DNA of 64,000 nucleotides from Nitrosarchaeum sp. GTDB lineage: Archaea; Thermoproteota; Nitrososphaeria; Nitrososphaerales; Nitrosopumilaceae. The stretch's first letter is position 1, and each line of letters starts with the position of its first letter. The translations under genes and the position numbers were made by a program. Of this stretch, positions 33,610-43,071 are shown in pieces. The stretch is from contig JAHFUM010000001.1 in assembly GCA_023265135.1 (NCBI GenBank), forward strand, positions 375,632 to 439,631, written 5' to 3'. The notes beneath the pieces were generated by a model. The model had not been told where the DNA came from. It made no database searches and saw only the letters and a list, made by a program, of their open reading frames with translations.

Positions 33610-34011
33610 ATGGCTAAAAAACGCATTAGAATTGATATGGAAGATACAGACGGAGCACGATATGACATCAAATTAGAGGGTAATGTTACTCGTGAAAAGG
33701 TCTTAAAAATATTCGAAATGATGGACTTGATGAATATTGAAGAAGAGCAAGAAACCACCAATATGGATTCTATAGGCTCAAAAATATGGCATATTGTAGA
33801 TAAATTCTTCCCAATGGGCAAATTTACATCTACAAATATTCTAGAAAAGTATGAAGATGAATACAATGAGCCTGTTAAATTAAGTATAATTTCTACATAT
33901 TTATCTAGATTCTCTACAAAAGGCAAAATCGATAGAATTAGAACTGGTCGTGAATGGACATATCAAACCATAAAACTTAGTCAAAAACAACAACAAACTA
34001 AGAAATTGTAA
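33610..34011 (+). CDS. Origin-adjacent winged-helix-like protein, function unknown
   Basis: A 133-residue protein. The N-terminal part (KKRIRIDMEDTDGARYDIKLEG, then a helix to about 40) forms a small beta-alpha unit; residues about 55-120 look like a winged helix (KIWHIVDKFF, FTSTNILEKYED, STYLSRFSTKGKIDRIRTGREWTY). The tail is Gln/Lys-rich. It begins directly after the origin, so a role in origin use or replication control is attractive but inferred. Its last 14 bases overlap the 3' end of the AbrB-like gene. Confidence 0.6.
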   Translation: MAKKRIRIDMEDTDGARYDIKLEGNVTREKVLKIFEMMDLMNIEEEQETTNMDSIGSKIWHIVDKFFPMGKFTSTNILEKYEDEYNEPVKLSIISTYLSRFSTKGKIDRIRTGREWTYQTIKLSQKQQQTKKL

Positions 34012-34159
34012 TTTTTCGTACTATGAGACGATCTTTACCCAAAATTACTTTGACATATTCTCCCTTTTGAATATCCATATACTTTCTAAACTGTTTTGGA
34101 ATAGAAATCGTTCCTGCAGATGTAATTTTTACTAGTACCTCGTTTTCTTGGACTGACAT
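33998..34159 (-). CDS. AbrB/SpoVT-type DNA-binding protein (53 residues)
   Basis: A 53-residue frame that reads as a swapped-hairpin AbrB domain: VLVKITSAGTISIPKQFRKY, then GEYVKVILGKDRLIVRKI. The S-x-x-G-x-x-x-I-P-K-x-x-R pattern is the AbrB/MazE signature. Such domains bind DNA as dimers and act as transition-state regulators or antitoxins; no toxin partner lies next to it. ATG at 34159 is preceded by a run of AT-rich sequence. The gene overlaps the convergent winged-helix gene by 14 bases. Confidence 0.75.
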   Translation of the reverse strand: MSVQENEVLVKITSAGTISIPKQFRKYMDIQKGEYVKVILGKDRLIVRKITIS

Positions 34160-34292
34160 AATATCATTATAATTTAATAATATATATAATTTAATATTTT
34201 TATATTTTAATAAATAATAATAAAAAACACCAATTCTAACCTATTTTACAATAAAAATAAACTAAAAATAATCTTAAAAAACTAATACCTTG

Positions 34293-34904
34293 TTATGCAA
34301 TTATGGAATTGGATTGTAATGCCCCTATCTTTTCTTTTCCTTTTTCTGTAATTGAATAAGTATATGGTTTTGTATTTGTATTTCTTTTAACATATCCATC
34401 TTCAAATAATTTTTTCATTAACCTTGAGGTGTGCTCTCTACTTCGCTTTAATGTGATTTGTATATCACGTGATGTCATAGCTTTATCTGTGATTAGATGC
34501 AACACATAGTCTGTTGCATTATTATGATCTAAATTAGGCATACGATGAATAGAAACAGGCTCCTCTTTACTCATAATTTCTGTTTTTATTGAAGGTTCTG
34601 CAGACTTTACTACAACCTGTTGGTTTTTAGCTAATCCCTCTAGGAACTGCTTTAATTCTAGATTAGGATCCTCAGGTTTTTGCTCAAAACCTTGCATTTC
34701 CATAGTATCTAGGCGTATTTTTATATCAATCATCTCTCTTTCATAATATTCTAAACGCTCTAATTGTGATGAATCTACCAATTCACTTTTAGTTTTGATG
34801 AATGTATGTATTTTATAATAACTAAACAAGCCTACTAAACCTATAATAAAAGAAATTATCACAACTAAAATTACTTCTGGCTCAGGAATTTCTATTAACA
34901 TCAC
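34293..34904 (-). CDS. Membrane-anchored winged-helix regulator
   Basis: A 203-residue protein: one N-terminal membrane helix (about 9-28, VILVVIISFIIGLVGLFSYY), a coiled coil (about 35-70), a linker, and a C-terminal MarR-like winged helix (about 128-195; SRDIQITLKRSREHTSRLMKKLFEDGYV and a wing TKPYTYSITEKG). It would bind DNA while tethered to the membrane, either as a one-component sensor or as a chromosome anchor. It lies about 700 bases from the predicted origin. Confidence 0.7.
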   Translation of the reverse strand: MMLIEIPEPEVILVVIISFIIGLVGLFSYYKIHTFIKTKSELVDSSQLERLEYYEREMIDIKIRLDTMEMQGFEQKPEDPNLELKQFLEGLAKNQQVVVKSAEPSIKTEIMSKEEPVSIHRMPNLDHNNATDYVLHLITDKAMTSRDIQITLKRSREHTSRLMKKLFEDGYVKRNTNTKPYTYSITEKGKEKIGALQSNSIIA

Positions 34905-35024
34905 AAATTATTCATGTGTTGTGATTTATCGTGATTGAACAATATTATTTCACACTTTAGATGAACATAGACACACTTAACATCACAAAAAATTTAATCC
35001 TATCATACAATTCTAAACAATATA

Positions 35025-35387
35025 TCACATATTACATGCCTGACGTATCAACTTATCAATCACATTAATGATCTCATCTTCTCTTTCAAGGAACACATCA
35101 CTCTCATTTATCACACGTATCTGCTCAGAAAGTTTTGATATCACATCAATATCATCAGGTAAAAGTATGCCTAATCCACGTAAAAGTATGATTGAATAGA
35201 ATAAAGCTACTAATTTGTCTCTAGATTGACCAACTTGCCTATAATACGCACCTTTACTAATAGTAAATTTCGAGTTTAGAAGATCTTTCTGATTTAAAAT
35301 AATTTCAATTTGTCGTTCAGTAAATAATGATTTTTTGATAATTTGACGAATAATATTATTAAAATTAGATTGTTCAAACTCTGCCAT
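35025..35387 (-). CDS. Hypothetical helical protein
   Basis: A 120-residue soluble protein with a central helical region (FTERQIEIILNQKDLL, YYRQVGQSRDKLVALFYSIILLRGLG). The pattern TERQIEIILNQ resembles the first helices of sigma-like HTH domains but is not enough for a call. Short, divergent from the GGGP synthase gene. Confidence 0.5.
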   Translation of the reverse strand: MAEFEQSNFNNIIRQIIKKSLFTERQIEIILNQKDLLNSKFTISKGAYYRQVGQSRDKLVALFYSIILLRGLGILLPDDIDVISKLSEQIRVINESDVFLEREDEIINVIDKLIRQACNM

Positions 35388-35451
35388 AGCTATACAAATC
35401 TGTATACCATACTACAATTAAACTTTAAAGAGTCATCTACAAATCCTTGAT

Positions 35452-36204
35452 ATGATTGAAAATAAGGTTGAGTTATTCCTAAAATCTGAACAAAAAAAGA
35501 AAAGTGTATTATTATTTGTATTAATCGATTCTGAAGTCTCAAAATTAGAATCTTCACAGAAGCTTGCTCAAGATGTTGAAAAGATAGGCGTATCTGCAAT
35601 TCTAATAGGTGGTTCATCCGCAACAGATCAAATTGAAATGGCTCATGTGGTTAAAGGCATTAAAAAGGGAATTAAAATTCCAATTATACTCTTTCCTGGA
35701 AATGTAACTGGAGTAGTGCCTGATGCAGACGCAATTCTTTTTAGCTCATTAATGAATTCAGAAAATCCATATTTTATCACACAGGCACAAGCTTTGGGGG
35801 CACCGAATGTTCTCAAATTTGGGTTAGAGCCACTACCAACAGCATATTTGGTTATTGGTGATGGAACTTCTGCATGGTTTGTAGGTTCTGCTAGAGGAAT
35901 ACCATTTGAAAAACCAAAGATTGCTGCAGCATATGCACTTGCAGCACAATTTCTTGGAATGCGATTTGTATACTTAGAAGCAGGTTCAGGAGCAAAATCC
36001 AGTGTTAGCCCAGAAATGGTTAAAACAGTAAGAAAGGTCTTTAATGGATTTCTAATAGTTGGTGGTGGAATTAGAGATATCAAAACTGCGACAAAGTTGG
36101 CTAAAGCTGGAGCTGATGCTCTAGTAATTGGAACCTTTTTAGAAAAAGGCGGAAGTGTTAAAAAACTAGCAGAAATAGCAAAAGCAATTCAAAGAAGCAA
36201 GTAA
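35452..36204 (+). CDS. Geranylgeranylglyceryl phosphate synthase (GGGPS)
   Basis: A 250-residue TIM-barrel prenyltransferase that joins geranylgeranyl diphosphate to sn-glycerol-1-phosphate, the first committed step of archaeal ether lipids. Motifs seen: VLIDSEVSK (about 22-30), IGGSSATD (about 52-59), PGNVTGVVPDADAILF (about 82-97), YLEAGSGA (about 168-175), VGGGIRD (about 200-206) and ADALVIGT. Length is normal for the group II archaeal enzyme. It lies 12 bases before the PolD large subunit gene, so they probably form one transcript. Confidence 0.94.
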   Translation: MIENKVELFLKSEQKKKSVLLFVLIDSEVSKLESSQKLAQDVEKIGVSAILIGGSSATDQIEMAHVVKGIKKGIKIPIILFPGNVTGVVPDADAILFSSLMNSENPYFITQAQALGAPNVLKFGLEPLPTAYLVIGDGTSAWFVGSARGIPFEKPKIAAAYALAAQFLGMRFVYLEAGSGAKSSVSPEMVKTVRKVFNGFLIVGGGIRDIKTATKLAKAGADALVIGTFLEKGGSVKKLAEIAKAIQRSK

Positions 36205-36216
36205 TAAGATTGTATT

Positions 36217-39200
36217 ATGTCCGAAAATGACGCTATTTCGCGAATTAGGGGTATTAAAATGCCAGATTATTACCTTGATTATTATTCAAACCTTTCAAAA
36301 GATACCTATACTATTTTTGAGCATGCAGCTTTAGCAAAATCCAGTCTAGTTGACTCTTCAGGTATAATTGAACCTAAAATTGCATTTGATTTAGCAGATC
36401 GAGTTGCAAAAATGCATGATATAGATATTGCTGATCCATTACGAGAATTATTAAAAATTAATGGGAAAGAATTATCTGCATTAATTTTATCAAAAGAAAT
36501 CGCATTAGGGAAATATTCACCTTCTGATGCTACTTTAGAACAAAAACTAGATTTGGCAGTTAGAGTAGGTCTAGCTATAGTTACAGAAGGAGTTACAATT
36601 GCTCCATTACAAGGAATTAGTGAAGTCAAGATAAAAAAAAATAAAGATGGCAGTGAATATCTTTCTGTATCTATTGCTGGACCAATGCGTTCAGCTGGTG
36701 GGACTGAATCAGCAGTAACAATTTTAATTGCTGATCATGTACGAAAGACAGTAGGCCTATCAAAATATCAGGCTGATTGTTTTGATGATGAAACTGGACG
36801 ATTCATTGAAGAACTTAGAATCTATGAAAGAGAAGCAAGTAGTTTCCAATTTCATATATTAGATGAAGATATTATACATGTTATATCGAATCTACCTGTA
36901 GAATTAGACGGTGTAGATACAGATCCATTTGAAGTTGTCAATCATAAAGGAATGATACGTATTAAGACTAATAGAGTCCGCGGTGGAGCATTAAGAGTTC
37001 TAAATGATGGATTAATTGGAAGATCTAAAAAACTCCTAAAAAGAATTGAATTATACAAATTAGATGGATGGGAATGGCTTGGAGAACTAAAAGGAGCAGT
37101 TCAAACAGGAGATAATCAGGAAGATGCAGCGGCTAAGAGAATGAGAGAAGTCATTACAGGAAGATCTGTTTTATCCATGCCTAACAAATTAGGGGGATTT
37201 CGTTTAAGATATGGTAGAGCTTGTAACACTGGATTTGCAGCTGTAGGTATAAACCCTGTAATTGCTGAAATTTTAGATCATACAATTGCTGTTGGTACTC
37301 AAGTCAAAATTGACATTCCAGGTAAAGGTGCAACTATTGCTTTTGTAGATTCTATCGACACGCCTGTTGTTCGATTAAAAAATGGTGATGTTGTAAAAAT
37401 AAAGGATGTAAAACATGGAATTGAAATTAAAAATGATATTGAAAAAATTCTTCATTTAGGTGATATTTTAATTTCATTTGGAGATTTTTTAGAAAATAAT
37501 GCTCAACTTGTACCTACTGGATATGTAGAAGAATTTTGGATAGAAGAATTAAAAGAAAAATTGGAAAGATATACTCCAAACGATGAATTTCTAATCCAAT
37601 TTCTCATAAGGATTCCTACTTTAGATGAAGCATTGAAACTATCATTAGATTTTCAAATACCATTACATCCCCACTACTTGTATTATTGGGATCAAATATC
37701 ACATCCAGAATTAACAAAAATCCTACATCCAATCAAAATTAATGATAACTCTATAGAATATTCCATAGAAGTAAAAAATATTCTTGAAAAACTTGGTGTT
37801 CCACATAAAATGAATCAGAATCAAATAATTCTTGAAAAAGAAGAAGCTAGAATTTTCTATAATCTCCTTTTTAGACAAGAACCACAAATTAACAATTCTT
37901 CAGTACCTAAAATTATCTCACAATCATCTGGAATTCAAATTAAAAATAAATTCTCAACATCAATCGGAGTTAGAATAGGAAGACCTGAAAAAGCAGCTCC
38001 TAGACAAATGAAACCACCAACACATGTCTTATTTCCAATTAATGATAAAGGAGGTCCAACTAGAGATCTTCTAAAAGCATCAAAACAAGTTAATTTCTTT
38101 ACCAATATTTTCAACAGATATTGTAATGAATGTAATGAACCATCCATAGGAATAAAATGCTCAAAATGTGGCACTAAGACATCTATAATTTACCAATGTA
38201 GTAATTGTCGAGATAAACTTGATAACCCATACTGTGAAAAATGTAAACGAAAAGCATCATCTCACTCTTATCAAGCGTTTCCATTAAAAACAAAATTACT
38301 GATAGCACAAGAAAAAATAGGTTTACGTGCACAAGAACCATTCAAAGGAGTAAAGGAATTAATCAATCAAGATAGAATTGCAGAACCACTCGAAAAAGGC
38401 TTAGTTCGTCAAAATTTTGGCCTCACAGTATTCAAAGATGGAACTGTCCGATTTGATGCAACAAACTCTCCTCTTACACAATTCAAACCATCGTGGATTG
38501 GAACATCAGTTAAAAAACTAAACAGTCTTGGTTATACTCATGATATTGACGGAAAACCACTAACAAACCCAGATCAAATAGTTGAACTTCGAGTGCAAGA
38601 TATTATTATTCCAAATGAGAGTGCAAGATATCTTGTATCTACTTGTAAATACATTGATATCATCTTAGAAAAATTTTATGAAAAATCAATTTTTTACAAT
38701 GTTAAAAATACAGATGAATTAGTTGGTCATCTAATTATTGGTTTAGCACCTCACACATCTGTAGGTATTGTTGGAAGAATAATTGGTTATACTGAAACAC
38801 ATGTTTGTTTTGCTACACCTAATTGGCACTCTGCTAAAAGAAGAGATGCAGATGGAGATGCTGACTCTATCATGCTCTTAATGGATAGTCTTCTAAATTT
38901 TTCAAGACAATTCCTTTCTGACAGAATTGGAGGTCTAATGGATGCACCGTTATTGATTCAACCACTTGTATTGCCACATGAATCACAACCACAAGCTCAC
39001 AATCTTGAAGTGGTTAAATTTCTACCACTTGAATTTTTTAAATCAACAATTGAACAAAATAAAGCCTCAGATGTAACCTGTGTTGATATTATCAAATCCC
39101 GCTTAGAAACAGAAAAACAATTCTTTGGATATTACTTTACACACACTACAACTTCTCTTACTACATCAAAATCACGTAGTGCGTATTCTACACTTGGTTC

Positions 39201-39594
39201 TATGCTTGATAAATTTGATATGCAAATTAGAAATGCAGAACTAATTGATGCAGTAAATACAACCGAAATTGTTTCAAATGTTTTATCCACACATCTAGTT
39301 CCTGATATTATGGGAAACCTTCGTGCATATGCTAGACAAAACTTCAGGTGCACTGGCTGTGGAAAATCATATCGTAGGATGCCATTGATCCAAACTTGCA
39401 TTTGTGGTCATATCCTGATTCCGACTATAACCAGAGGCTCTGTTGAAAAATATCTTAAACTTGCTAAGAGATTAGTTGAAAAATATGATGTTGGCGTATA
39501 CCAAAGAGGACGAATTCATGCACTTTCTGATGAAATTGATTTAGTTTTTGGAAAAAATATAGACGATCAATCACTATTAACTGATTACACTTAG
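36217..39594 (+). CDS. dp2: DNA polymerase D large subunit DP2
   Basis: The 1125-residue catalytic subunit of the archaeal replicative polymerase. The two-barrel active site includes the RDADGDAD acidic motif (about 886-893). Zinc-binding clusters are seen at about 634-680 (CNEC, CSKC, CSNC, CEKC) and near the C-terminus (CTGC, CICG). The final residues, QSLLTDYT, fit a PCNA-interacting peptide (Q-x-x-L-x-x-Y). No intein is present, though DP2 often carries one. Length is normal. It follows GGGPS and lies 4 kb from the predicted origin and DP1/Cdc6. Confidence 0.97.
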   Translation: MSENDAISRIRGIKMPDYYLDYYSNLSKDTYTIFEHAALAKSSLVDSSGIIEPKIAFDLADRVAKMHDIDIADPLRELLKINGKELSALILSKEIALGKYSPSDATLEQKLDLAVRVGLAIVTEGVTIAPLQGISEVKIKKNKDGSEYLSVSIAGPMRSAGGTESAVTILIADHVRKTVGLSKYQADCFDDETGRFIEELRIYEREASSFQFHILDEDIIHVISNLPVELDGVDTDPFEVVNHKGMIRIKTNRVRGGALRVLNDGLIGRSKKLLKRIELYKLDGWEWLGELKGAVQTGDNQEDAAAKRMREVITGRSVLSMPNKLGGFRLRYGRACNTGFAAVGINPVIAEILDHTIAVGTQVKIDIPGKGATIAFVDSIDTPVVRLKNGDVVKIKDVKHGIEIKNDIEKILHLGDILISFGDFLENNAQLVPTGYVEEFWIEELKEKLERYTPNDEFLIQFLIRIPTLDEALKLSLDFQIPLHPHYLYYWDQISHPELTKILHPIKINDNSIEYSIEVKNILEKLGVPHKMNQNQIILEKEEARIFYNLLFRQEPQINNSSVPKIISQSSGIQIKNKFSTSIGVRIGRPEKAAPRQMKPPTHVLFPINDKGGPTRDLLKASKQVNFFTNIFNRYCNECNEPSIGIKCSKCGTKTSIIYQCSNCRDKLDNPYCEKCKRKASSHSYQAFPLKTKLLIAQEKIGLRAQEPFKGVKELINQDRIAEPLEKGLVRQNFGLTVFKDGTVRFDATNSPLTQFKPSWIGTSVKKLNSLGYTHDIDGKPLTNPDQIVELRVQDIIIPNESARYLVSTCKYIDIILEKFYEKSIFYNVKNTDELVGHLIIGLAPHTSVGIVGRIIGYTETHVCFATPNWHSAKRRDADGDADSIMLLMDSLLNFSRQFLSDRIGGLMDAPLLIQPLVLPHESQPQAHNLEVVKFLPLEFFKSTIEQNKASDVTCVDIIKSRLETEKQFFGYYFTHTTTSLTTSKSRSAYSTLGSMLDKFDMQIRNAELIDAVNTTEIVSNVLSTHLVPDIMGNLRAYARQNFRCTGCGKSYRRMPLIQTCICGHILIPTITRGSVEKYLKLAKRLVEKYDVGVYQRGRIHALSDEIDLVFGKNIDDQSLLTDYT

Positions 39595-39598
39595 AATT

Positions 39599-40921
39599 TT
39601 ATCTTAATTTGACGTATTCATATGCCCCAAGTTTATTATCGAAACAATAATGAATTTTTTGATAATTTTTTCTGAAAACTTTTACCTTTGAAAGAATTTT
39701 CTTAGGATCCTTTTTCTCAATTACTACCTCTTTGATATATGACGCAATCTCTTTCATCTCATTTTGTCTCATACCTAACCTTGTAATTTCAGAAACTCCT
39801 AATCTTATTCCTCCTGGATGAAAATAATTACGACCAGCTTTAATATCGCCTGGAATTAATTGCCTATTTACAATAATATTGGCTTTTTCCAAATCAGCCT
39901 CAACTTTTCCACCATCAGAATAATCTAAAACATTTACAGCTACTTGATGCGATTCGGTGAATCCTCTGCTTTCCCCTAATACTTTGAAACCAGCTTCATT
40001 AAGAGCCTCAGCAAACACTTTTGCATTTTTTATAATTTGACTAGCATAATCTTTACCAAATTCTAACGCTTCTGCAAAAGCAACCGCTTTTCCTGCCATA
40101 TGATGAATATGATGACTGCTTGTTAATCCAGGAAAAATTGCTTTCTTTATTACATCTTCATGTTTTTCAGAACCCAAAACAAGACCGCCCTGAGGTCCAA
40201 ACAGAGTTTTATGAGTACTCATAGTCATAGTATCTGCACCTTCACGCAATGGATCCTGAAATTTTCCACCAGCAATTAATCCAGCTACATGCGCTGCATC
40301 ATAATTGATATGCATATCAAAACTCTTTAGAAAAGCTGCTAGCTCTTTGACAGGATGTGGAAACAAAAACAAAGATCCACCAAACATTGCCATCTTTGGT
40401 AAACGGCCTATCTTCTTTAACTCCTCCACTTTTTGTTTAGTCTTATCAACATCAATTGTCATCTCCTCAGCATCAAATGGGTAAAATTCAATTTCTAATC
40501 CATGAACTAATCCTGCAGTTCCTGAATGTTCCTTTTTACCATGAGAAATATGTCCACCTGCAGGAATTGAAGGTGCTAACATTACATCTCCTGGATTTGT
40601 AAAAGCAGAATAGACTGCAAGATTTGCCACTACACCAGAAATAGGTCTCACATCTGCAAATTTAGCTTTATACAACTTCTTTGCAAGTTTCATACATTCA
40701 AATTCTACATCATCAATGAATACACATCCAGCATAGACTCGCTCACCTGGCCATCCCTCAGCGTATCTGTTTCCAAAATCTGATATTATTGCCTCTCTTA
40801 CCGCTGGACTAGGTATGTTTTCACTCGCAATTAGAGGGATAGAATTTTCAAACCATTTATGATGTTCTTTTAACTTTGAGAAAATTTTATTGTAAGCCTC
40901 TTTATTCATTGACTTGACCAT
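39599..40921 (-). CDS. glyA: Serine hydroxymethyltransferase
   Basis: A PLP enzyme of about 440 residues that interconverts serine and glycine, loading a one-carbon unit on a pterin carrier. The PLP lysine is in STHKTLFGPQGG (about 230-240), the cofactor-contact motif is DAAHVAGLIAGG, and substrate residues AEGWPGERVYAG lie near residue 55-66. The archaeal form probably uses tetrahydromethanopterin-like carriers. ATG 40921 is favoured since a TATA-like TTTTTAAATT is centred about 27 bases upstream; 40909 is also possible. Confidence 0.95.
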   Translation of the reverse strand: MVKSMNKEAYNKIFSKLKEHHKWFENSIPLIASENIPSPAVREAIISDFGNRYAEGWPGERVYAGCVFIDDVEFECMKLAKKLYKAKFADVRPISGVVANLAVYSAFTNPGDVMLAPSIPAGGHISHGKKEHSGTAGLVHGLEIEFYPFDAEEMTIDVDKTKQKVEELKKIGRLPKMAMFGGSLFLFPHPVKELAAFLKSFDMHINYDAAHVAGLIAGGKFQDPLREGADTMTMSTHKTLFGPQGGLVLGSEKHEDVIKKAIFPGLTSSHHIHHMAGKAVAFAEALEFGKDYASQIIKNAKVFAEALNEAGFKVLGESRGFTESHQVAVNVLDYSDGGKVEADLEKANIIVNRQLIPGDIKAGRNYFHPGGIRLGVSEITRLGMRQNEMKEIASYIKEVVIEKKDPKKILSKVKVFRKNYQKIHYCFDNKLGAYEYVKLR

Positions 40922-40995
40922 GTTTTGCAAATTGATTTTCCCAATTTAAAAACACCGATTTTAGACTATTTGATTTACGAAATTATGATCTGCAA

Positions 40996-41006
40996 CGTAT
41001 AAAAGG
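40996..41006 (+). promoter_or_regulatory. TATA box of the thermosome gene
   Basis: CGTATAAAAGG is centred about 27 bases before the ATG at 41029. This is a strong box for a heat-shock and housekeeping chaperonin with a leaderless transcript. Confidence 0.6.
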
Positions 41007-41028
41007 GGAATCAAAGATTTTTTCATCT

Positions 41029-42732
41029 ATGGGTATGCAAGCAACTTCTAAAGGTACTATGCCGGTTGTACTTCTAAAGGAAGGCGGCTCTGAAACTAAA
41101 GGTCGAGATGCACAAAAAAATAACATTGCAGCAGCTAAAATAATAGCTGAAATTGTTCATTCTAGCCTTGGTCCAAGAGGTATGGATAAAATGTTAGTTG
41201 ATTCCTTAGGCGATGTAACTATTACTAACGATGGTGCAACCATTCTTAAAGAAATTGATGTACAACATCCAGCAGCAAAAATGCTTGTTGAAATTTCTAA
41301 GACCACTGATAATGAAGTAGGCGATGGTACCACATCTGCTGTTATTTTAGCTGGATCTCTTCTGGAAAATGCTGAATTACTTTTAGATCAAGATGTTCAC
41401 CCAACAATTATAGTTGATGGATATAGAAAAGCCGCTAAAAAAGCAAAACAATTCCTTCAAGAAATTGCAGAAACTGTAACAGCAAATGACAAAACAATTC
41501 TTAATAAAATTGCAAAAACATCGATGCAAACAAAACTAGTAAGAAAAGATTCCGATCAATTAGCAGATATTGTTGTAAAAGCAGTTTTACAAGTTGCTGA
41601 AAAAGAAGGCGAAAGATATGTTGTAGACATTGATGATATTAAAGTAGAAAAGAAAGCCGGTGGATCGATTAAAGATTCTGTAATTATCCAAGGTATAGTA
41701 CTTGATAAAGAAATTGTTCATGGTGGAATGCCAAGAAAAATTTTAAATGCAAAGATCGCCTTAATTAACAAAGCCCTTGAAATCAGTAAAACTGAAACGG
41801 ATGCTAAAATAAATATCTCAAACCCACAACAATTGAAATCATTCCTTGATGAGGAAAATAGAATGTTAAAGAATATGGTTGATAAAGTAATTGGTTCTGG
41901 AGCAAATGTAGTATTATGTCAAAAAGGAATTGATGACATGGCTCAACATTATCTTGCAAAAGCAGGAATTATTGCAGTTAGAAGAATTAAAGAAAGTGAT
42001 CTTACAAAACTTGCAAAAGCAACAGGTGCTAGAATTGTAAATAATTTAGATGATATATTTGAAAAAGATTTAGGTGATGCTCAATTAGTAGAAGAAAGAA
42101 AAATTGAAGAAGATAAATGGGTATTCATTGAAGGTTGTAAACATCCAAAATCTGTCACATTGCTTCTTCGTGGAGGATCTCAACGAGTAGTTGATGAAGT
42201 TGAACGTTCAGTCCATGACTCACTTATGGTAGTAAAAGATGTAATTGAAAAACCACAAATTGTTGCAGGTGGTGGTGCACCTGAAACCTATGCTGCAACC
42301 AAAATAAGAAGTTGGGCAAAATCACTAGAAGGCAGAGAACAACTAGCTGCTGAAAAATTTGCAGATTCTTTAGAATCAATTCCGTTAACACTTTCAGAAA
42401 ACGCTGGAATGGATCCAATTGACACACTTACTGTTCTTCGTTCTAGACAAATGAAAGGGGAAAAATGGACTGGAATTGATGTTATGAAAGGGAAAATTGG
42501 AAACATGAAGTCAAGTGATATTATTGAACCATTGGCAGTCAAAATACAAATTGTTTCTGCTGCTGCAGAGGCAGCTTGCATGATTCTTAGAATTGATGAT
42601 GTTATTGCTACCCAAAAATCTGCAGGACCACCACCTGGAGGAGAAGGTGGCATGCCTGGAATGGGCGGAATGGGTGGCATGCCTGGAATGGGCGGAATGG
42701 GTGGCATGCCTGATATGGGCGGAATGATGTAA
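41029..42732 (+). CDS. Thermosome (group II chaperonin) subunit
   Basis: A 567-residue ATP-dependent folding chamber subunit. The equatorial domain contains the nucleotide motifs [13 protein letters not shown] (about 45-57), NDGATIL (about 66-72) and [12 protein letters not shown] (about 100-111), with [12 protein letters not shown] near 410. The C-terminus is a repetitive Gly-Met tail (PGMGGMGG repeated, ending DMGGMM), like group II chaperonins and GroEL, which projects into the cavity. Its antisense frames produce false ORFs. Confidence 0.96.
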   Translation: MGMQATSKGTMPVVLLKEGGSETKGRDAQKNNIAAAKIIAEIVHSSLGPRGMDKMLVDSLGDVTITNDGATILKEIDVQHPAAKMLVEISKTTDNEVGDGTTSAVILAGSLLENAELLLDQDVHPTIIVDGYRKAAKKAKQFLQEIAETVTANDKTILNKIAKTSMQTKLVRKDSDQLADIVVKAVLQVAEKEGERYVVDIDDIKVEKKAGGSIKDSVIIQGIVLDKEIVHGGMPRKILNAKIALINKALEISKTETDAKINISNPQQLKSFLDEENRMLKNMVDKVIGSGANVVLCQKGIDDMAQHYLAKAGIIAVRRIKESDLTKLAKATGARIVNNLDDIFEKDLGDAQLVEERKIEEDKWVFIEGCKHPKSVTLLLRGGSQRVVDEVERSVHDSLMVVKDVIEKPQIVAGGGAPETYAATKIRSWAKSLEGREQLAAEKFADSLESIPLTLSENAGMDPIDTLTVLRSRQMKGEKWTGIDVMKGKIGNMKSSDIIEPLAVKIQIVSAAAEAACMILRIDDVIATQKSAGPPPGGEGGMPGMGGMGGMPGMGGMGGMPDMGGMM

Positions 42733-42792
42733 ATTATTTTGATACTCGTTATTTTTCAAAAGTTTATTTGATAACCTCATTTACAAATTACA

Positions 42793-43071
42793 TTGAATAA
42801 AATTTCCTTTAAACTGCTTTCGGGATTCAAGTATATCTATCTGATAGTATTTTTTGCGCTACTTTCAGGATTTTTCCATCCACTAATCACTAACACAAGT
42901 TTTGATAGTGTTGTAATTGGAGTTATAGTATTATTCATTGGTCTAATAGGCGGTATTTTACTTTACAAATCTGCAATATCTGAGAAAAGACGTGAAATAT
43001 TTCTAGGCGGAGGTTTTGCTTTAATAGCCATATCATTATTCTATATCTTTCAGATTACTGGAAGATCTTAG
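42793..43071 (+). CDS. Small membrane protein, three TM segments
   Basis: A 92-residue protein with three hydrophobic segments (about 12-32, 40-60 and 70-88) and short charged loops (SEKRREIF). No family known to me. The start is TTG at 42793 since no ATG is available. It converges on glnA with 4 bases of overlap. Confidence 0.55.
   Translation: MNKISFKLLSGFKYIYLIVFFALLSGFFHPLITNTSFDSVVIGVIVLFIGLIGGILLYKSAISEKRREIFLGGGFALIAISLFYIFQITGRS

Noticed and set aside
42288-42780. Antisense ORFs opposite the thermosome tail
   Set aside because: Repeats such as PPIPPIPGM and RHATHSAH are translations of the complementary strand of the Gly-Met tail codons.
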